DNA from: Verrucomicrobiota bacterium
GTDB lineage: Bacteria > Verrucomicrobiota > Verrucomicrobiia > Verrucomicrobiales > Verrucomicrobiaceae
NCBI GenBank assembly: GCA_023428335.1
Contig: JAEYYS010000273.1
Coordinates: forward strand, 1-6,547
Direction of reading: 5' to 3'
DNA length: 6,547 nt
Below the pieces are notes generated by a model that made no database searches, was not told where the DNA came from, and saw only the letters and a program-made list of their open reading frames with translations. Below, piece after piece: positions 3,801 through 6,547 of the stretch (within the stretch, counting starts at the first letter, position 1; the number at the start of each line of letters is the position of its first letter). The translations under genes were made by a program, and so were the position numbers.

Positions 3801-6527
3801 GAAGTGCAGGCCGGTAGTGGGTTCATCGAGCAGCAGCAGGTCGGTGCCGGCACCGCCGCTGGCGGGCGCACTGAGCAGGTGACCGACGAGTTTCAAGCGC
3901 TGGGCCTCGCCACCGGAGAGGGTGTTGAGGGGCTGACCGACCCGCAGGTAGCCGAGCCCGGCCTCGCTGAGCACGGCGAGGGCCTCGGCGACGCTGTGGA
4001 AGCGTTTCGCCTGCGCCTTGCTGGCATCGCCCGACGAGGCGCGGCACCAGGCCACGGCCTCGTCGAGGGGCATTTCCAGGACGTCGTGGATGGTCTTGCC
4101 GGCGAGACGGATCTTCAGCGCGTGCGGCTGGTAGCGACGGCCCTCGCACTCGGGGCAGGTGACGAAGAGATCGCTAAGGAACTGCATCTCGATCTTCTCG
4201 TAGCCGGTACCGCCGCAGCGTTCGCAGCGGCCCTCGCCGGAGTTGAAGGAGAAGAAGCCCGGCGTGATGCCGAGCGCGCGGCCGTCGTCGCTGTCGGCAA
4301 ACAGCGCGCGCAGGCCGTCGAAGGCGCCGACGTAGACGGCGGGCGTGCTGCGCGGCGTGCGCGCTAGCGGTGACTGATCGACGAGTACCACCTCGCGCAG
4401 TTGCTCGTGACCGCTGATCGAGCGCACGCGCCCGGGTTCATCCTCGCAGGTCTCGCCGCGCAGGCGCTGCAGGTTGCGATACAGCACCTCGTGAATGAGC
4501 GTGCTCTTGCCGGAGCCGGAGACGCCGGTGACGCAGCAGAAGACGCCGAGCGGCAGGTCGAGATCGAGGTTCTGCAGGTTGTTCTGGCGGGCGCCACGTA
4601 CGCGCAGCAGGGGCGTGCTGCTGGCCGAGGAAGCCTTCGCCGCCTTCTTGCCGCGCGCGGCCTTGGGCGCGGTCGCGCTGGTTTCACCGACGACAATGGG
4701 ACGTCGCTGCGCCGGCAGCGGGATGGTCTTGCGGCCGGTCAGGTAGTCGGCGGTGAGCGAGGTCTTCGCCTTGGCGAGGCCGGCGAGCGGGCCGCTGTAA
4801 ACGAGGCGACCGCCGTCGCCGCCGCGGCCGGGGCCGATTTCGACGACGTGATCGGCGGCGCGCATGACCGCCTCCTCGTGTTCGACGACGAGCAGCGTGT
4901 TGCGCTTGTCGCGCAGGCCTTCCATGACGCCGATGAGGCGGCCGATGTCGCGCGGGTGCAGGCCGATGCTGGGTTCATCGAGCACGAAGAGCGTGTTCAC
5001 CAGCGAGGCACCGAGGCAGGTGGTGAGGTTGACGCGCTGCAGCTCGCCACCGCTGAGCGTGCGGGTTTGGCGATCGAGATGCAGGTAACCGAGGCCGGCG
5101 CGGTCGAGGTAGCTGAGGCGGGCGGCGATCTCGTCGCGCAGCAGGGTCGCGGCGTGGTCGGCGGCCGGGGGCGTCAGGTTCTGCACGAAGGGCAGCAGGT
5201 CGGTGACCGGCAGGTGCCAGAGGTCGGCGAGGCTGCGACCGGCGACGCGGAAGTGGCCGGCCTCCGGCTTCAGGCGACCGCCGTTGCATTCGCTGCAGGT
5301 CGTGTAGGCGCGGAAGCGGCTGAGGAAGATGCGCACGTGCATCTTGTAGGCGCGCGCCTCCAGCCATTTGAAGAAGCCGCGCACGCCGTACCACAGGCCG
5401 CGTTTCCAGGCCTTCTCGGGGTCGGGATCCTCGCCCTCGATGATCCAGCGCTGCTGGTCGGCCGGCAGGTCGAGGAAGGGCGTGTCGAGATCGACGCCGC
5501 GCTTGCGGGCCGCGCGCTCGAGATCGTCCTGGCTTTCGCTGTAGGTGCTGCCGGCGAAGGCGCGCACCAGCCCCTCGCGGATGCTCAGGCTCTCGTCGGG
5601 CATGGCCTTGCGGATGTCGAGACCGAGCGTGCGACCAAACCCCTTGCAAGCCGGGCAGGCGCCGACCGGGCTGTTGAAGCTGAACAAACCGGCTGTCGGC
5701 GCCGGCAGCTTCAGGTCGCAGTCGGCGCAGCGCCAGTCGGTCGAAAACTGTCGCACCAAGTCACCGGGGTCGAGCACCGCGGCGAGTTCGCCCTTGCCGA
5801 GACGGAGCGCGGCTTCGACCGCTTCGGTGACACGCGCACGCTGGTTGGCGGCGAGGCTGACGCGGTCCTGCACGACGAAGACCTGGGCCGGCAGTTTTTT
5901 GCCGCCGAGGTCGGCGGGTTCATCGGTGCGCAGCAGCTCGCCGTAGAGACGCACGCGCAGGTAGCCCTGGCTTTGCAGGAAGGGGAAGAAGTCGCCGGGC
6001 GTGGTGCCTGCCGGCACCGGTACGTGGAAACCGATGAGCGCGCGCTGGCCGGCGTGGTCGGTGAGCAGGGAGTGCACGATGCTCTCCGCGGTTTCGGGTC
6101 GCACCGGCCGACCGCAGCCCGGGCAGGCGGCTTCGGCGAGGCGCGGGAAGAGCAGCTTCAGGTAGTCGTTGATCTCGGTGATCGTGCCCACCGTGCTACG
6201 GGTCGAGCGCATCGAATTGACCTGCTCGATGGCGATGGCCGGCGGGATGCCGTGGATGGCATCGACCTTGGGCTTGTCCATGCGCTCGAAGAACTGGCGC
6301 GTGTAGGGCGAGAAGGTCTCGACGTAGCGGCGCTGGCCCTCGGCGTAGATGGTGTCGTAGGCGAGCGAGGACTTGCCCGAGCCGCTCGGGCCGGTGACCA
6401 CGCAGAGCTTGCCGAGCGGCAGGTCGAGGTCGATCCCCTGCAGGTTGTTTTGCCGGGCGCCGCGGATCTGGATGACGTCGGCGAGCGCGGGGGGGCGCGG
6501 GGAAGGGGCGGCGGGCTTTTTCGGCAT
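882..6527 (-). CDS. uvrA: Tandem (double-length) UvrA, excinuclease ABC subunit A
   Basis: UvrA is the cytoplasmic DNA-damage sensor of nucleotide excision repair: an ABC-type ATPase dimer that binds distorted DNA and loads UvrB, after which UvrC incises. The usual length is about 940 residues; this one is 1,881 and contains two complete copies, hence four ATPase modules. Walker A motifs sit at residues 46-54, 668-676, 1035-1043 and 1565-1573. LSGGE signatures are at 491-495, 870-874, 1408-1412 and 1757-1761. Walker B acidic pairs are D517-E518, D901-E902, D1434-E1435 and, unusually, E1797-E1798. Switch histidines are H550, H934, H1467 and H1830. Both copies keep the UvrA zinc modules (C267/C270/C291/C294; C768/C771/C791/C794; C1253/C1256/C1277/C1280; C1667/C1670/C1690/C1693). 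The ATG at 6527 precedes a 17-residue Pro/Ala-rich leader and then the standard UvrA opening (VIQIRGARQNNL). No clear Shine-Dalgarno site is seen in the 20 nt available, nor an in-frame upstream stop, so a longer N-terminus cannot be excluded. Confidence 0.96.
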   Translation of the reverse strand: MPKKPAAPSPRPPALADVIQIRGARQNNLQGIDLDLPLGKLCVVTGPSGSGKSSLAYDTIYAEGQRRYVETFSPYTRQFFERMDKPKVDAIHGIPPAIAIEQVNSMRSTRSTVGTITEINDYLKLLFPRLAEAACPGCGRPVRPETAESIVHSLLTDHAGQRALIGFHVPVPAGTTPGDFFPFLQSQGYLRVRLYGELLRTDEPADLGGKKLPAQVFVVQDRVSLAANQRARVTEAVEAALRLGKGELAAVLDPGDLVRQFSTDWRCADCDLKLPAPTAGLFSFNSPVGACPACKGFGRTLGLDIRKAMPDESLSIREGLVRAFAGSTYSESQDDLERAARKRGVDLDTPFLDLPADQQRWIIEGEDPDPEKAWKRGLWYGVRGFFKWLEARAYKMHVRIFLSRFRAYTTCSECNGGRLKPEAGHFRVAGRSLADLWHLPVTDLLPFVQNLTPPAADHAATLLRDEIAARLSYLDRAGLGYLHLDRQTRTLSGGELQRVNLTTCLGASLVNTLFVLDEPSIGLHPRDIGRLIGVMEGLRDKRNTLLVVEHEEAVMRAADHVVEIGPGRGGDGGRLVYSGPLAGLAKAKTSLTADYLTGRKTIPLPAQRRPIVVGETSATAPKAARGKKAAKASSASSTPLLRVRGARQNNLQNLDLDLPLGVFCCVTGVSGSGKSTLIHEVLYRNLQRLRGETCEDEPGRVRSISGHEQLREVVLVDQSPLARTPRSTPAVYVGAFDGLRALFADSDDGRALGITPGFFSFNSGEGRCERCGGTGYEKIEMQFLSDLFVTCPECEGRRYQPHALKIRLAGKTIHDVLEMPLDEAVAWCRASSGDASKAQAKRFHSVAEALAVLSEAGLGYLRVGQPLNTLSGGEAQRLKLVGHLLSAPASGGAGTDLLLLDEPTTGLHFDDIALLLKLLQRLVDGGASLVVIEHNLDVIQCADWVLDLGPEAGAGGGRLVFAGTPEELARCSESWTGRHLTEKFAAPATLRELPARYAATQPASANVIAIRGAREHNLKNLSLDIPRDEFVVVTGLSGSGKSSLVFDLVFAEGQRRFLDSMSVYARTFVEQMEKPDVDLITGVPPTVAIEQRISRGGGKSTVATVTETWHFLRLLFAKLGTQFCPRCDVPVQKQSVSAITTAIAARLKKGPVKLLAPLVKARKGFHTEVAEAARKQGIATLLVDGEFRATENFKKLARFKEHSIDAVVAELAKNTAELELRPLLEKALKLGKGTVKLLAAGEAARVLSTEMSCPQCELSFEELDPRLFSFNSPHGWCPSCRGFGFEVAEHGATPHRGDMSRLEAELEEERRLARSDDDEEDGERRVCRTCAGTRLNATARAVRLQGQRIQEINGLAAGDAAARLARLKFDGTEAVIARDILQEIDQRLHFMGEVGLGYLQLDRSADTLSGGEAQRIRLAAQLGSNLRGVLYVLDEPTIGLHPRDNVRLLDTLAALRDKGNSLLVVEHDDDTMRRADTIIDLGPGAGRFGGEVIARGDLPQLLKNERSVTGRSLREPMQHPLRGQRRPLPPVKKSEAWLIIEGACANNLKNIDVRVPTGRLTVITGVSGSGKSTLLHQVLHPAVKAALGRKGAVKGAEQPWKSVRGASQFASVYEVDQSPIGKTSRSCPATYVGLMDEIRKLFAQLPAARARGYEAGRFSFNTEGGRCEACGGNGVIKVEMNFLPSTRVHCETCQGLRYNRATLEIEFNGKHIGDVLRLSIAEAAEFFADQPRLARPLQLLADTGLGYLQLGQPSPTLSGGEAQRLKLVSELSGGVSRSATEKLRGLSNPKKNLYLIEEPTIGLHIADVARLLDILHRLVDDGHTVVVIEHPPDLFAEADYLIDIGPEAGAEGGRLVAAGTPEQVAQHKTSRTAPFLRALLE
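885..3512 (-). other. UvrA copy 2 (C-terminal half), residues ~1006-1881
   Basis: The second UvrA unit contains: Walker A (K1041) and Q-loop (TVAIEQ, Q1091); a UvrB-binding domain (about 1124-1252) that keeps the LLAPLVKARKGFHTEV motif at 1154-1169, very like E. coli UvrA; zinc module 1 (C1253-C1280); a much shortened acidic insertion region (about 1281-1326); and CRTC 1327-1330, signature III, D1434-E1435 and H1467. Module IV then has Walker A K1571, DQSP 1616-1619, zinc module 2 (C1667-C1693, with GVIKVEMNFLP between the pairs), signature IV, E1797-E1798 and H1830. The stretch between signature IV and Walker B is about 9 residues longer than in copy 1. Overall it is closer to canonical UvrA than copy 1 in the UvrB-binding and zinc regions, but it is altered in the insertion domain and the last Walker B. 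Confidence 0.85.
3573..6476 (-). other. UvrA copy 1 (N-terminal half), residues ~18-985
   Basis: The first UvrA unit contains, in order: ABC module I start with Walker A (K52) and Q-loop region (AIAIEQ, Q102); a UvrB-binding-like domain (about 135-266, with CPGC at 135-138); zinc module 1 (C267-C294); a full-size insertion domain (about 295-410, ending at CSEC 411-414); and signature I, Walker B and H550. A linker of about 40 residues rich in Ala, Lys and Ser (about 600-638) follows, then module II with Walker A K674, DQSP at 717-720, zinc module 2 (C768-C794), signature II, Walker B D901-E902 and H934. All ATPase motifs look intact. The UvrB-binding region is poorly conserved: the canonical LLAP...RKG.H stretch is absent. 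The joint to copy 2 is at about 986-1005 (Ala/Pro/Thr-rich). Confidence 0.85.
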
Positions 6528-6547
6528 GGGGCAAGGGAACCTGGAGA

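Noticed and set aside
1788..4367. 859-residue open frame on the plus strand opposite uvrA
   Set aside because: Its codons are the exact reverse complements of uvrA codons (same register). Stops there require TTA, CTA or TCA in uvrA, which this GC-rich gene avoids over the span. The translation is low-complexity Ala/Gly/Glu/Val with no domain.
6528..6547. LexA/SOS box or ribosome binding site upstream of uvrA
   Set aside because: Only 20 nt are available and they show neither a LexA-type palindrome nor a clear Shine-Dalgarno sequence; the control region lies outside the window.

Overview
The window is GC-rich (roughly two thirds G+C in the large gene, by eye) and is dominated by one very long gene on the minus strand. 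That gene is a 1,881-residue tandem (double-length) UvrA, the damage-recognition ATPase of bacterial nucleotide excision repair. Tandem UvrA proteins of about 1,800-2,000 residues are, from memory, characteristic of the PVC group: chlamydial UvrA is about 1,790 residues, and long forms occur in Planctomycetes and Verrucomicrobia. With the high G+C and the style of intergenic repeats, a verrucomicrobial host (for example an opitutal lineage) is my best guess. No rRNA or other phylogenetic marker is present to prove it.

Layout, left to right: (1) 1-420 holds no convincing gene. It carries a short 11-bp-period tandem repeat, a GC-rich hairpin, a pair of GGGATTCCCG direct repeats, and between these an unusually neat Y-shaped palindrome (two 9-bp hairpins closed by a 5-bp outer stem). 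(2) 421-741, plus strand, encodes a small three-helix membrane protein of unknown function, with clearly lower G+C than uvrA. (3) 742-881 separates two convergent genes and is packed with palindromes, including a perfect 19-bp inverted repeat that begins 6 nt past the uvrA stop and could act as its terminator. (4) 882-6527, minus strand, is the tandem uvrA. Only 20 nt upstream of its start are visible, so its promoter lies outside the window.

UvrA normally works as a homodimer that loads UvrB onto damaged DNA. Here both protomers are joined in one chain with four ABC ATPase modules. The halves are not equivalent. Copy 1 keeps a full-size insertion domain but has a diverged UvrB-binding region. 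Copy 2 keeps the recognisable UvrB-binding motif but has a shortened, acidic insertion region and an altered Walker B motif (E-E instead of D-E) in its last ATPase module. This suggests division of labour within a single-chain heterodimer, which is the most interesting biology here. No functional link between uvrA and the small membrane protein is apparent; they converge and do not form an operon.
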